Assembly (NCBI GenBank): GCA_017411715.1
Contig: JAFQPO010000011.1
Span: 1-40,001 of the forward strand
Origin: Bacilli bacterium
Lineage (GTDB): Bacteria; Bacillota_I; Bacilli_A; ML615J-28; CAG-313
Reading direction: 5' to 3'
DNA length: 40,001 nt
Shown here: positions 24,071-34,300 of the stretch, one piece after another
How positions within the stretch are numbered: the first letter of the stretch is position 1
How the letters are laid out: every line of letters starts with the position of its first letter
The notes under the pieces: model-generated
Told to the model about the DNA's origin: nothing
The model's database searches: none
Seen by the model: the letters and a program-made list of their open reading frames with translations, nothing else
Position numbers and translations under genes: made by a program

Positions 24071-26749
24071 ATGAAATCAATGACTAGATTTAACAAGTTT
24101 TTAACTTTAATTTTAGTATTAATTGCGGCACTTACGTGTGTGTCATGTGGTGATGACTCAGGCGATGAAGGTGGAAATGAAGGAAATAATCCTGGTGGAT
24201 CTACTCAAGTAGGGCCTGGATATCCAATTAAATATTATGATAATGAAAATGATCCAATTGTTTTCTCATCTCAAGAAGTAGATAAAGTATTTAACCCATT
24301 CTTCTCAACATCAGCTGCTGATGGTAATGTAGTAGGAATGACTCAAATTTCAATGTTAGGTAATGACAAAGATGGTAACCCAACTTATGGTGATAAAGAA
24401 GCTGTAGTAACAAAAGATCTACAAATTGTATCACAAGGGACTGAAGGAGTTGACCAAACAACAACATATTATTTTGTACTTAAAAATAATGTTAAATTCT
24501 CAAATGGTTCTGCTCTAACTATTAAAGATGTTTTATTTAATCTATATGTATATTTAGACCCTACATATACTGGTTCTAGTACTATCTATTCAACTGATAT
24601 CGTTGGTTTAAAAGAATATCGTACTCAAGAATCTGATGAAAACGAACAAGATAGTTTTAAAAACACTTTCCAAGTAAAAGCAACAGGTCGTATAAATAGT
24701 TTAAAAGATGCTAGTAAAAAAGTTTTAGATGCTCATAAAAATGAAGATATTACACCTGAAGAATTTGCTGAATACTTAAAAGCTTATCAAGGCCTTCCTG
24801 GAAATAGTGAAATTGTTAAGGATTATAATAAAGCAATTGAATTATTTGCAGAAGAATTAGAAAATGACTATGCAAATAATCGTGATACTTTCCAAGATAT
24901 CGTATTTAGCGATGAAGCTGGTAATAAATATAAACCATTTACTAAAGATGTTGAAGCATTCTTATATGCTGAAGGCTATATCACTTGGAATAAAAAAGAT
25001 GCTAAACTTGAATCTGCTTTAGCGAATGATCCATCTGAATTAAAATCATGGACAATGGATCAAGCAATTCAAACAGTATATGAAGATAAAATTCCATATT
25101 CTATTAGTGAAGTTGTTAGTTATTGGATGACTGCTTCTACATTACATGAATATATTACAAATGAAATTATGGAAGAACACTTCAAAGATAGTTCTAACAT
25201 CAAATATACAAATATTTCTGGTATTAAATTTGCTAACCACAAAAATTCTGTAACTGTTAATGGAGTTACATATAATGCACCTACATATAATGCGGATGGT
25301 TCAGTAAAAGAAGGTAATGAAGTATTAAGTATTACAATTAAAGATGTTGACCCTAAAGCAATTTGGAACTTTGCATTCACAGTTGCACCAATGTATTATT
25401 ATTCAAGTGCTGAACAAATTGCAAAATTTGATGATGTAAACTATGAAACTAATTTTGGTGTTGAGTATGCTTCACAATCATTTATGAATGAAGTAGTTAA
25501 AGACCCTAATAAGATTGGTGTTCCAGTTGGTGCTGGTCCTTACGCTGCAAGTAAATCAAGTGGTGGTATCACTAATGTTTCTGCAGGTGATTTCTATAGT
25601 TTAGGTGTAATTTATTATGAAAGAAATCCTTACTATATCATGGGCCCTGCAAAAATTAAAAAATTACGTTTACAAGTGGTTTCATCTAATCAAATGTTAA
25701 ATGCTTTATATACAGGTCAAGTAGACTTTGTAGAACCAAATGCTAAGCCTGAAACAATTACAGAATTAAATGGTAAAGCTTCTGAAGGTATTGCTAATAA
25801 ATCAATTCAAACATCAGGTTATGGATATATCGGTATTAATGCTGGTAAAGTTCCTGATATGGCAGTACGTCAAGCTATCATGCATTCAATTAACACACAA
25901 GACTGTGTAAACTATTATAAAACTACTGCAACAGCAATTCATCGTCCAATGTCTAAATCAAGTTGGGCATATCCTACTGGATGTACTCCATATTATCCAT
26001 ACATTGGTGGAGCAATTCCAGAAGATTTAACAGTAGTAAATCCTGCATATGCTGATTATGTATATGAATTAGGCAAAAAAGCAGGTGAAAAATTCTCAGA
26101 AGCAGAACAAATTGCTTTCATCCGCTTGCTTGTAGAAGGTGCTGGATATAAATTAAACGCAAATGGTATTTATGTAAAAGGTACTAACCGTTTAGAATAT
26201 ACTTTCACTGTAGCAGGTGAAGAAACAGACCATCCAGCATGGCAAGCAATGTTCTATTCTAGTGAATTACTAAATAAAGCAGGTTTCAGAATTACAGTTA
26301 CTACTGATGCCAATGCTTTAAAGAAACTATCAACTGGTGACTTAACAGTTTGGGCAGCTGCATGGGGTTCAACAATTGACCCTGATATGTATCAAGTTTA
26401 TCATAAAGACTCAAGTGCAACATCAGTACTTAACTGGGGTTATAAACAAATCCTATTAAATGTTGGTGGTAAGTATGATGCTGAATTAGCACTTGTTGAA
26501 CAATTATCAGAATTGATTGACTTAGCACGTAAAACAAATGATCAAACTAAACGTGCAAGACTTTATGCTCGTGCATTAGATATCGTAATGCAACTTGCGG
26601 TTGAACTTCCTACATATCAAAGAAATGACTTATATGCATATAATGTAAGTAAGATTGATGCAAACAGTTTAACGCCTAATGATCAACTTTCTCCATATCG
26701 TGGATTAACAAGTGATCTTTGGTTAGTATCTTTAAATAAAGAAAAATAA
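24071..26749 (+). CDS. oppA: Oligopeptide ABC transporter substrate-binding lipoprotein
   Basis: An SBP_bac_5 family protein of 892 residues, about 300 longer than usual OppA. The signal peptide ends in the lipobox VSC (lipidated C26) followed by an acidic Gly-rich linker. Family segments are visible: the early KDLQIVSQGTEG and KNNVKFSNGSALTIKDVLF, AMYYYSSAEQI-like and GAGPYAASK in the middle, IGINAGKVPDMAVRQAIMHS, and PDMYQVYHKD near the end. The extra length is mostly a helical, charged insert at about residues 195-360 (ITPEEFAEYLKAY, YNKAIELFAEEL). Codon use with many TTC/AAC suggests strong expression. It is followed by a hairpin and then oppB. Confidence 0.92.
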   Translation: MKSMTRFNKFLTLILVLIAALTCVSCGDDSGDEGGNEGNNPGGSTQVGPGYPIKYYDNENDPIVFSSQEVDKVFNPFFSTSAADGNVVGMTQISMLGNDKDGNPTYGDKEAVVTKDLQIVSQGTEGVDQTTTYYFVLKNNVKFSNGSALTIKDVLFNLYVYLDPTYTGSSTIYSTDIVGLKEYRTQESDENEQDSFKNTFQVKATGRINSLKDASKKVLDAHKNEDITPEEFAEYLKAYQGLPGNSEIVKDYNKAIELFAEELENDYANNRDTFQDIVFSDEAGNKYKPFTKDVEAFLYAEGYITWNKKDAKLESALANDPSELKSWTMDQAIQTVYEDKIPYSISEVVSYWMTASTLHEYITNEIMEEHFKDSSNIKYTNISGIKFANHKNSVTVNGVTYNAPTYNADGSVKEGNEVLSITIKDVDPKAIWNFAFTVAPMYYYSSAEQIAKFDDVNYETNFGVEYASQSFMNEVVKDPNKIGVPVGAGPYAASKSSGGITNVSAGDFYSLGVIYYERNPYYIMGPAKIKKLRLQVVSSNQMLNALYTGQVDFVEPNAKPETITELNGKASEGIANKSIQTSGYGYIGINAGKVPDMAVRQAIMHSINTQDCVNYYKTTATAIHRPMSKSSWAYPTGCTPYYPYIGGAIPEDLTVVNPAYADYVYELGKKAGEKFSEAEQIAFIRLLVEGAGYKLNANGIYVKGTNRLEYTFTVAGEETDHPAWQAMFYSSELLNKAGFRITVTTDANALKKLSTGDLTVWAAAWGSTIDPDMYQVYHKDSSATSVLNWGYKQILLNVGGKYDAELALVEQLSELIDLARKTNDQTKRARLYARALDIVMQLAVELPTYQRNDLYAYNVSKIDANSLTPNDQLSPYRGLTSDLWLVSLNKEK

Positions 26750-26772
26750 AAACTAAAAAATTAAAATATAAA

Positions 26773-26804
26773 AATCCTAAAGTCTGATTATAGGCTTTAG
26801 GATT
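26773..26804 (+). promoter_or_regulatory. Stem-loop between oppA and oppB
   Basis: A 12 bp stem, AATCCTAAAGTC against GGCTTTAGGATT, has an 8-base loop and no T tract after it. It sits in the 81 bp gap between oppA and oppB. It could be a leaky terminator or a 3' stabiliser that keeps oppA mRNA more abundant than oppBCDF, as is common for binding-protein genes. Confidence 0.7.
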
Positions 26805-26830
26805 AATGCGTTATTATAAGAGGTGAAAAC

Positions 26831-27838
26831 ATGATTAAATATATAGTTAAAAGATTATGTATATCTGTTTTTGTACTATTAGGCGTATCGCTTATTATCT
26901 ATACTATGATCAGATTAATGCCTTCTGATTATATTGACAATAAATATAGTGAACAATTAAAAATGGGCCAAATGGACCAAGAGGATATTGATAATTTTAA
27001 AAAGATGTATGGAATTGATGATAATTCGTTCAAAGGAATTGTTGGTGGATATTTTAAATGGATTGGTAGATTATGTAAAGGTGATTTAGGAAATTCATTT
27101 AAATATGAAAAACCGGTTGCACAAGTTATTACAGAGAACATGTGGATATCATTTGCGATAGCGGTGGTCGCCACAATCCTACAATTCTTAATAGCTATAC
27201 CACTTGGTATATCAAGCGCAACTCATCAATATTCAATTCGTGACTATTTAGTAACAATCTTTACAATGATTGGAATATCTTTACCAACATATTTCTTTGC
27301 TGCAATCGTTATTAAAGTTTTCGCAGTAAATTTAGGTTGGTTACCACCAAGTGGTTTAATTTATCCAACTAAAAACTATATGGATACATTTGCAGGATCA
27401 CTTGAAAAATTTGGTGATATTGTTACACATTTAATTTTACCTGTTTTTGTTAGTGTTATTCTATCAATTGGTGGTTTGATGCGTTATACAAGAACTAATA
27501 CTTTAGAGGTACTAGGGGCTGATTATATCAGAACTGCACGCGCAAAAGGTCTTTCTGAAAGTAAAGTAATCTATAAACACGCTTTTAGAAATACAATGAT
27601 TCCGCTTGCTACATTACTTGCTGGAATTTTACCATCACTATTTGGTGGTATGATGATAACTGAACAAGTGTTTGATATCCCTGGTATTGGTAATATTGCC
27701 TATAAAGCATTAAGAGAAGGTGATATTCCGTTTGTTATGGGATATAATATGTTCTTAGCGATATTAACTGTTATTGGTACATTATTCTCAGATATAATGT
27801 ATTCTATTGTTGACCCAAGGGTTAAGTTAGGAAAGTAG
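26831..27838 (+). CDS. oppB: Oligopeptide ABC transporter permease (OppB type)
   Basis: A 335-residue inner-membrane permease. It has an N-terminal helix (CISVFVLLGVSLIIYTMI), five further helices, and the BPD_transp_1 EAA loop EVLGADYIRTARAKGLSE...HAFRNTMIP that contacts the ATPases. FGGMMITEQVFDIPGIGNIAY is typical of DppB/OppB. AGAGGTG precedes the ATG. It pairs with OppC to form the channel fed by OppA. Confidence 0.95.
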   Translation: MIKYIVKRLCISVFVLLGVSLIIYTMIRLMPSDYIDNKYSEQLKMGQMDQEDIDNFKKMYGIDDNSFKGIVGGYFKWIGRLCKGDLGNSFKYEKPVAQVITENMWISFAIAVVATILQFLIAIPLGISSATHQYSIRDYLVTIFTMIGISLPTYFFAAIVIKVFAVNLGWLPPSGLIYPTKNYMDTFAGSLEKFGDIVTHLILPVFVSVILSIGGLMRYTRTNTLEVLGADYIRTARAKGLSESKVIYKHAFRNTMIPLATLLAGILPSLFGGMMITEQVFDIPGIGNIAYKALREGDIPFVMGYNMFLAILTVIGTLFSDIMYSIVDPRVKLGK

Positions 27839-27847
27839 GTGTTTTAG

Positions 27848-28873
27848 ATGGAAGAAAATAAAGAAATATTAGAAACACCGGTAAATGAAGAAACTTACAA
27901 AGAAATGAGTCCTATTCAACTAATTCTTAGAAGATTTTTTAGATCTAAGTTATCAGTTGTGGGGATTGTAATGGTCGTTGGTTTATTTATATTCTCTTTC
28001 TTAGGTCCAGTTATTTATAATAAATGGGGAGAAACAGAAGTTGATAAAACACCTACGATGTATGTTGAAGAAAATACTTATATTGTAATTGATCCAGTGA
28101 CACAAGAAAAAGTAGAAGTTGTGGAAAGATTACAATTAGAATTATCTGAAAATGCATATGATGATCCAAGCCTTACTCATCTACTTGGTACTGATGATAA
28201 AGGAATGGATGTGTTTGTTAGATTAATGTATGGTGGAAGAATTTCTCTTACTATTGGCTTTATAGTAGTTATTTTAGAAACTATTATTGGGGTAATATTA
28301 GGGGGAATTGCTGGATATTTTGGTGGTTGGGTTGACCAATTAATTATGAGAATAGTTGATGTATTTAACTGTATTCCAACTTTACCAATTTTATTAATTG
28401 CTTCTGCCTTAATTGATTCATGGAACTTAGAACCATCTAATAGAATATATGTTTTGATGATTATCATTACAATATTTAGTTGGAGTGGTGTTGCGAGAAT
28501 GGTTCGTGGTCAAATCTTATCTTTACGTGAACAAGAGTATATTACCGCAACAGAAGTTATGGGGATTCCTGTTTGGCGTAAAATCTTTAAACATTTAATT
28601 CCTAATGTAATGCCACAATTAATTGTTTCAATGACGTTGGGATTAGGTAGTGTTATTCTATATGAATCAACATTAAGTTATCTAGGTCTTGGGGTACAAT
28701 TACCACAAGCTGCTTGGGGAACAATGATCTCACTTGCTAATAAACCAGATATTTTAAATTATCACGTTAATATGTGGTTACCGGCAGGTATTATGATTGT
28801 AATTGCTGTACTAGGCTTCAATTTTATTGGCGATGGATTACGCGATGCGATGGATCCAAAAGCTAAGAAATAG
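27848..28873 (+). CDS. oppC: Oligopeptide ABC transporter permease (OppC type)
   Basis: A 341-residue permease. The N-terminal OppC_N segment (SPIQLILRRFFRSKLSVVG) leads into the first helix. An extracytoplasmic stretch of ~80 residues (about 56-135) is richer in charged residues than usual. LLGTDDKGMDVFVRLMYGGRISL is the typical OppC entry to the core, and the EAA loop is ITATEVMGIPVWRKIFKHLIPN. It ends LRDAMDPKAK as in family members. It begins 9 bp after oppB. Confidence 0.95.
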   Translation: MEENKEILETPVNEETYKEMSPIQLILRRFFRSKLSVVGIVMVVGLFIFSFLGPVIYNKWGETEVDKTPTMYVEENTYIVIDPVTQEKVEVVERLQLELSENAYDDPSLTHLLGTDDKGMDVFVRLMYGGRISLTIGFIVVILETIIGVILGGIAGYFGGWVDQLIMRIVDVFNCIPTLPILLIASALIDSWNLEPSNRIYVLMIIITIFSWSGVARMVRGQILSLREQEYITATEVMGIPVWRKIFKHLIPNVMPQLIVSMTLGLGSVILYESTLSYLGLGVQLPQAAWGTMISLANKPDILNYHVNMWLPAGIMIVIAVLGFNFIGDGLRDAMDPKAKK

Positions 28874-28881
28874 GTGAAATT

Positions 28882-30051
28882 ATGGCAAATAATAAAAATT
28901 CAAATTACATTTCTATTCGTGATAGTAGAAAAATCTTAAAATATAACATTAAGCAAATGAAATATTATGAAGGTTTGAAAAAACGTAAGCTTGATGTTAA
29001 AGAATATACAACTGTTTTAAAAAATGAAAATAACATTATTGAAATTGAAAATTTAAAGACTTGTTTCTTTACTGATAATGGAACAGTAATGTCTGTTAAT
29101 GGGGTATCATTTGATATTCCTAAAAATAAAATTATTGGCGTTGTTGGTGAATCTGGTTGTGGTAAAAGTGTTACATCTTTATCAATTATGCAACTAGTTC
29201 AAGCTCCTCAAGGCCAAGTTATTGAAGGCGAAATTAGATTCAATGCGGATAGCTTAGGTTATGATGAAAATAACCAAAAACTTGCCTATGATATAGCTAA
29301 AATGCCGACTAAAGAAATGTATAAAATTCGCGGAAAAGATATTACAATGATTTTCCAAGAACCAATGACAAGTTTAAATCCGGTATTTACAATCGGATAT
29401 CAACTTGATGAAGTATTGTTTATTCATACTCCAAATATTACAAAAGAAGCTGCGAAAGCACATAGTATTGAAATGCTTAAAAAAGTTGGTATTTCAATGC
29501 CAGAACATGTTTATAAATCTTATCCTCATGAATTATCAGGTGGGATGAGACAAAGAGTTATGATCGCGATGGCGATAGCTGGTAGCCCAAAATTAGTTAT
29601 TGCGGACGAACCAACAACTGCCCTAGATGTTACAATTCAAGCTCAAATATTAGAATTACTTCGCGATATCCAAAAGAAAGAACAATGTTCAATCATGTTA
29701 ATTACTCATGATTTAGGAGTTATCGCAGAAATGGCTGATGAAGTAGTTGTTATGTATGCAGGACGTGTAATTGAAAGAGGAACTGTTCATGAAATTTTCC
29801 ATAATCCATTACACCCATATACTAAAGGATTACAAAAAAGTAAGCCATTAATTACTTCTGATAAATCAGAACCTTTATATTCAATTCCTGGTCAAGTACC
29901 AAATCCGATTAATCTACCTAATACATGCTACTTTAAAAATAGATGTAATAAAGTATGTGAAAAATGTAGTGGTGATTATCCAAAAACAATTAAAGTTAGT
30001 GATACACATTATGTATCATGTTACTTATATGATGAAAGCGAGGTAGAGTAA
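28882..30051 (+). CDS. oppD: Oligopeptide ABC transporter ATPase (OppD type)
   Basis: A 389-residue ABC ATPase. Walker A GVVGESGCGKSVT, Q-loop TMIFQEPMTSLNP, signature LSGGMRQRVMIAMA, Walker B KLVIADEPTTALD and the switch His in LITHDLG are all intact. The C-terminal oligo_HPY region holds four clustered cysteines (YFKNRCNKVCEKC and VSCYLY); in some family members such cysteines bind an iron-sulfur cluster. The first ~55 residues are a basic, Lys/Tyr-rich extension (KILKYNIKQMKYYEGLKKRK) not usual in OppD. It partners OppF, which starts 1 bp later. Confidence 0.95.
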   Translation: MANNKNSNYISIRDSRKILKYNIKQMKYYEGLKKRKLDVKEYTTVLKNENNIIEIENLKTCFFTDNGTVMSVNGVSFDIPKNKIIGVVGESGCGKSVTSLSIMQLVQAPQGQVIEGEIRFNADSLGYDENNQKLAYDIAKMPTKEMYKIRGKDITMIFQEPMTSLNPVFTIGYQLDEVLFIHTPNITKEAAKAHSIEMLKKVGISMPEHVYKSYPHELSGGMRQRVMIAMAIAGSPKLVIADEPTTALDVTIQAQILELLRDIQKKEQCSIMLITHDLGVIAEMADEVVVMYAGRVIERGTVHEIFHNPLHPYTKGLQKSKPLITSDKSEPLYSIPGQVPNPINLPNTCYFKNRCNKVCEKCSGDYPKTIKVSDTHYVSCYLYDESEVE

Positions 30052-30052
30052 T

Positions 30053-31171
30053 ATGCAAGAAGAAAAAGTATTATCTACTGAACAAACTCCTAAATATATT
30101 TTAGAAGTTAAAAATCTTAAAAAGTACTTTCCTTTAAATAAAAATTTATTAGGGAAACCAAGTGCTTATTTAAAAGCTGTCGATAATGTAAGTTTTAAAG
30201 TTAAAGCTGGCGAAACGATTGGTGTTGTTGGTGAATCAGGATGTGGAAAAACTACACTTGGTAGAACTATTTTAAAACTTTACTCATCTGATGGTGGGGA
30301 AATATTCTTTGATGGAAAAGATATTACAAATCTTTCAAAGAAGGAAATGGTTAAGTATCGTACTGATATGCAACTAATTTTCCAAGACCCGTATTCAAGT
30401 TTACCTCCAAGAATGACTGTTGGAGAAATTATTTCTGAAGCTGTTAAAGTACACAATATTGTACCAGCTAATGAAGTTTCTAGTCATGTTAGAAGTATTA
30501 TGAAAAAATGTGGTTTACAACCACAATATTATGATCGTTATCCACATGAATTTTCAGGAGGGCAACGTCAAAGAATTTGTATCGCAAGAGCACTTGCGGT
30601 AAATCCAAGACTTGTAATTTGTGATGAACCAGTCAGCGCATTAGACGTTTCAATTCAAGCACAAATTATTAATTTATTAAAAGAATTACAACAAAATATG
30701 GGTTTAACTTATGTGTTCATTTCTCATGATTTATCAGTTGTAAAATATATTACTGATCAAATTATGGTTATGTATTTGGGGAATGTGATGGAATTAGGCG
30801 AAACAAAGGAAATCTTTGCTAATCCTTTACATCCATATACTAAGGCTTTATTCTCAGCCGTTCCTATTCCAGACCCAGATGCTAAAATGAATCGTATCAT
30901 TTTACAAGGTGATATTCCATCACCTGCTAACCCACCTAAAGGATGTAAATTTCATACACGATGCAGTAGTTGTATGAATGTATGTAAATTTAAAGAGCCT
31001 TTATATGTAGAGGCTGAAAATAATCATTTTGTATCATGTCATTTATATAATGAAGAAGTTATGAATAATATGGACAAATATGAACATCTTTACCAAGAGT
31101 ATTTGAAAGAACAAGAAAATAGTGAAAACGAAAAAGGAAAAAATAATGAAAAAGGAAAAAAAGAAAGCTAA
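30053..31171 (+). CDS. oppF: Oligopeptide ABC transporter ATPase (OppF type)
   Basis: A 372-residue ABC ATPase. Walker A GVVGESGCGKTT, Q-loop LIFQDPYSSLPPR, signature FSGGQRQRICIARAL, Walker B RLVICDEPVSALD and the switch His FISHDLS are present. The C-terminal oligo_HPY part carries a cysteine cluster (CKFHTRCSSCMNVC) and a long Lys/Glu/Asn tail. Its last 26 bases overlap the next small gene, so the two are probably coupled. Confidence 0.95.
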   Translation: MQEEKVLSTEQTPKYILEVKNLKKYFPLNKNLLGKPSAYLKAVDNVSFKVKAGETIGVVGESGCGKTTLGRTILKLYSSDGGEIFFDGKDITNLSKKEMVKYRTDMQLIFQDPYSSLPPRMTVGEIISEAVKVHNIVPANEVSSHVRSIMKKCGLQPQYYDRYPHEFSGGQRQRICIARALAVNPRLVICDEPVSALDVSIQAQIINLLKELQQNMGLTYVFISHDLSVVKYITDQIMVMYLGNVMELGETKEIFANPLHPYTKALFSAVPIPDPDAKMNRIILQGDIPSPANPPKGCKFHTRCSSCMNVCKFKEPLYVEAENNHFVSCHLYNEEVMNNMDKYEHLYQEYLKEQENSENEKGKNNEKGKKES

Positions 31172-31379
31172 ATTTGTAGACCCTGGTCATACAATTTATG
31201 ATATGTCCAATGTTCCTACTTCACGCCCGTCTTTTAAAAATGATAATGGAGTTAGCTTAACTCCTAAAGAAAGAAGGGCTGCAGTTATGGCGGCATTTGC
31301 ACATTTCTTACCGATCCTATTTGGCGTTATTGCTTGCTTTTTAGTTGCTATGCTTTTAATACTATGGTGGCTAAATTAA
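31146..31379 (+). CDS. Small single-helix membrane protein at the end of the opp operon
   Basis: A 77-residue protein I do not recognise. The ATG at 31146 (MKKEKKKAKF) has AAGG 8 bases upstream; a GTG at 31122 lacks that spacing. It starts with a Lys-rich stretch, has a soluble centre (DPGHTIYDMSNVPTSRPSF), a short SLTPKERRAAVMAA helix, and one C-terminal transmembrane helix (LPILFGVIACFLVAMLLILWW). It is probably tail-anchored with the N-terminus in the cytoplasm. It overlaps oppF by 26 bases and ends 17 bp before the next lipoprotein gene. A small accessory subunit of the transporter is plausible but unproven. Confidence 0.7.
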   Translation: MKKEKKKAKFVDPGHTIYDMSNVPTSRPSFKNDNGVSLTPKERRAAVMAAFAHFLPILFGVIACFLVAMLLILWWLN

Positions 31380-31396
31380 ATTTGAAGGAGAGGAAA

Positions 31397-34300
31397 ATGA
31401 AGAAAAAAATATTATCTGCTGTAATATTTTTTCTTGCGGTAGCCATGTGCTGCTCTTGTGGTAATAAAGAAACACCTAATACTAATGGTGGTACCACATC
31501 ATCTAACCTTAATCAATTACAAATATTAAAAACTGATTTAAAATTAACGCAAGAACAAGTGTTATCACGAATAAAAGCAGAACATATTAAAGAGAATAAT
31601 GGATATTTAGATTCTGATGAAATAATAGTTATGCTTTCATTAGAAGATGAACCATTAATAAAATCTTATAATGAAGAATATTATGAGAAATATAATTCTG
31701 TAGCTGATTATGTTACATCAAGTAAGGGACAAGCACAAGCAGCTAAAATTAGTGCTAAACAAGAAGCATTAATTACAGAATTAACTGAAAAGAAACTAAT
31801 CGTAGGTGTTGAACATCAATACTCAACCCTTCTTAACGCAATAGCAGTTAAGGTTAAATATGGTAACTTAAGTAAAATTGAAAACATTTCTACAGTTACT
31901 AATACAACAATATCTGATACTTATAATAGACCACAAGAGGCATCTAATGGTAACGCAAGTGCTATTGAAAATATTGTTGATGTTTATGAAACAGGCATTT
32001 TTAATTCAAGTAGTGTTGAATATACTTATAATGGAACTACTCATAATATTTTCGTTCATAAAGATTATGTTTATTTCGGTGTTGATTATAAAGATGCAGA
32101 AGGTAATGCGGTTGTAGCGGAAGATGCATACAAACAAGCATTCTTATATGTTGAAAAAGATGGTCAAAAATTATTCGGATTTGCTCATAATGGTGAAAAA
32201 CTTGTTGAAGCTGACGGATATGAAGGTACTTATACAAATGGTGCTGATACATTAGTAGTAAGTGGATATGGTGCTGCTACATTAAATGGTGAAGAAGCAA
32301 CCTATGTTGTTAATGAAAATACTTTAGGTTTATATGTTGCTGGTGCTTATTATGAAGTAACATTAAATGGGCAAGAATATACTTCAGTTAAACCTATGGT
32401 TACTATTAAATTTGAAGCTTCAGAATATGCAACAATTAAAGATCAAGAATATAACATTAATGTTCCTGCAAATCTTCCAGAACCTGAATATCTAACTCAT
32501 ACATTCAAAGGTTGGTATTTAGATAGTGCTTGCACAATTCCTGCTGGTGAAGAATTTGTTCCTACTGAAAATGCTACACTTTATGCATTATGGAAAACTA
32601 AAGTTATTATCAACTTAGTTGGTGTTAAAGAAGGCGATAATAATATTCTATACTTAGGTGAAGGCGACGTTATTGGTCAAGCATTACCTCAATATAGTAT
32701 GGATTTAGAAGCTATGAAAGTATTTAAAGGTTGGTATTTAGATAGTGAATATCAAACATCACTTCCTGAAGAAGTAGAAGTAACAGAAGAAGATTCTAAT
32801 ATTACAATCTACGCAAAATGGGAAGATTTACCTGCATACTATGGTTCATATAAAGGTGTTGAAGTATGGGGTGAAACATCAGGTAACTCTTATGCTTATT
32901 CATTAGCAATTGATGAAAACGGTAAGATTTCTGGTAAATTCTCTGGTATTGTTACTGGATACAACGCTGAAACTGGTGTAATTAGCTGGAAAGTTTCTGC
33001 AAGTGCAACAGCTGAAAAATATTTCTGGTTCAATGATGAATTAGATATCATTCTTACTCATTATAGTTCACAAACTGAAATTGGTACTGACTTCTACATT
33101 TTCGGTAAAGGATTCGAAACTGGTAAAGTTAATGCACAATTTGGTATTAATGCAGTTAAAGCTCCAGGCTTAACAGTAACTGGTTACTATGCTCGTTTAA
33201 TGAACATTCCTACAGCTACTGGTTCTAGAGAAATCTTTGTTTATAATAATCATATTTATGCAAATGTTGCTATGACAACAACTACTGGTACAGTTGTTAC
33301 AGCTGCAAACGTTAAAGATCAAAAAACTTTAATCGTTAAAGACTTAGATACAAATGAAGTTGTATTCTCAGTTGCATCACTTGGTGCTTCATTTGACGAA
33401 AACAACAAAACTACTCCATTAGATGAATACTTTGGTACTTATACAAATGGTTCTGAAACAGTTGTTTTAGATGGTACTGGAACAATTATTTATGGTGAAA
33501 AAACTGGTACTTATACAAAAGCTGTTGAAGGTGCTGAATATGGATTTGAAGTATATCTAGAAAATGGTAGTGAATATTATCAATTAACATTAAATGGTGA
33601 TAGCTATACTTTAGTTAAACCTACTGTATTATTAACATTTGTTACTGGTGAAGGACATATCCAAATTCCTGCTCAAGAATACAATATCAATGTTGTTGCT
33701 ACACTTCCAAGTGGTGAAGATGAAGGTTATGTATTCAATGGTTGGTATTTAGATGCTGAATTCACAACAGAAGTTCCTGCAAGTTATATTCCAACAAAAG
33801 CTGTTAACATTTATGCTAAATACTCTGCTCCTGCTGTATTAACTATTGTTTATAACAATGGTGAAGAAGCATTAGAAGTAGTATATTCAGTTGGTGATAC
33901 TGCAGTAGTTGAAATGCCAATTTATACTAAACATGCATTTGTTGGTTGGTATACTACTGAAGACTTCCAAGAAGGTACTGAATGGGTAAGCGAAACTGTT
34001 ATTAATAGTGATACTACAATTTATGCTAAATGGGAAGCTGCTCCAGTTTATAATAATACTTATGTTCCAACAGAAATTGATGGTGTAACAGCTGAAGGTG
34101 CTGTTTCTGGTCGTTATACTAGAACTGCAGCAATCGGTGTAATTGACCCATATGGTAAAGGTCCTAAGAGTGGATATCCATTTAGTGGTGAATTATCAAT
34201 TACTGATTACAATGAAGAAACACAAGCATTAGTATTTAATGTTGGTTCAAGTGCATATCATGGATTTATTGATCCTGAAACAGGTATTATCGTATTAAGT

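Noticed and set aside
31334..31396. Upstream in-frame ATG for the large repeat lipoprotein
   Set aside because: It lies inside the previous gene and would bury the signal peptide; ATG 31397 has GGAGAGG and starts a normal lipoprotein signal.
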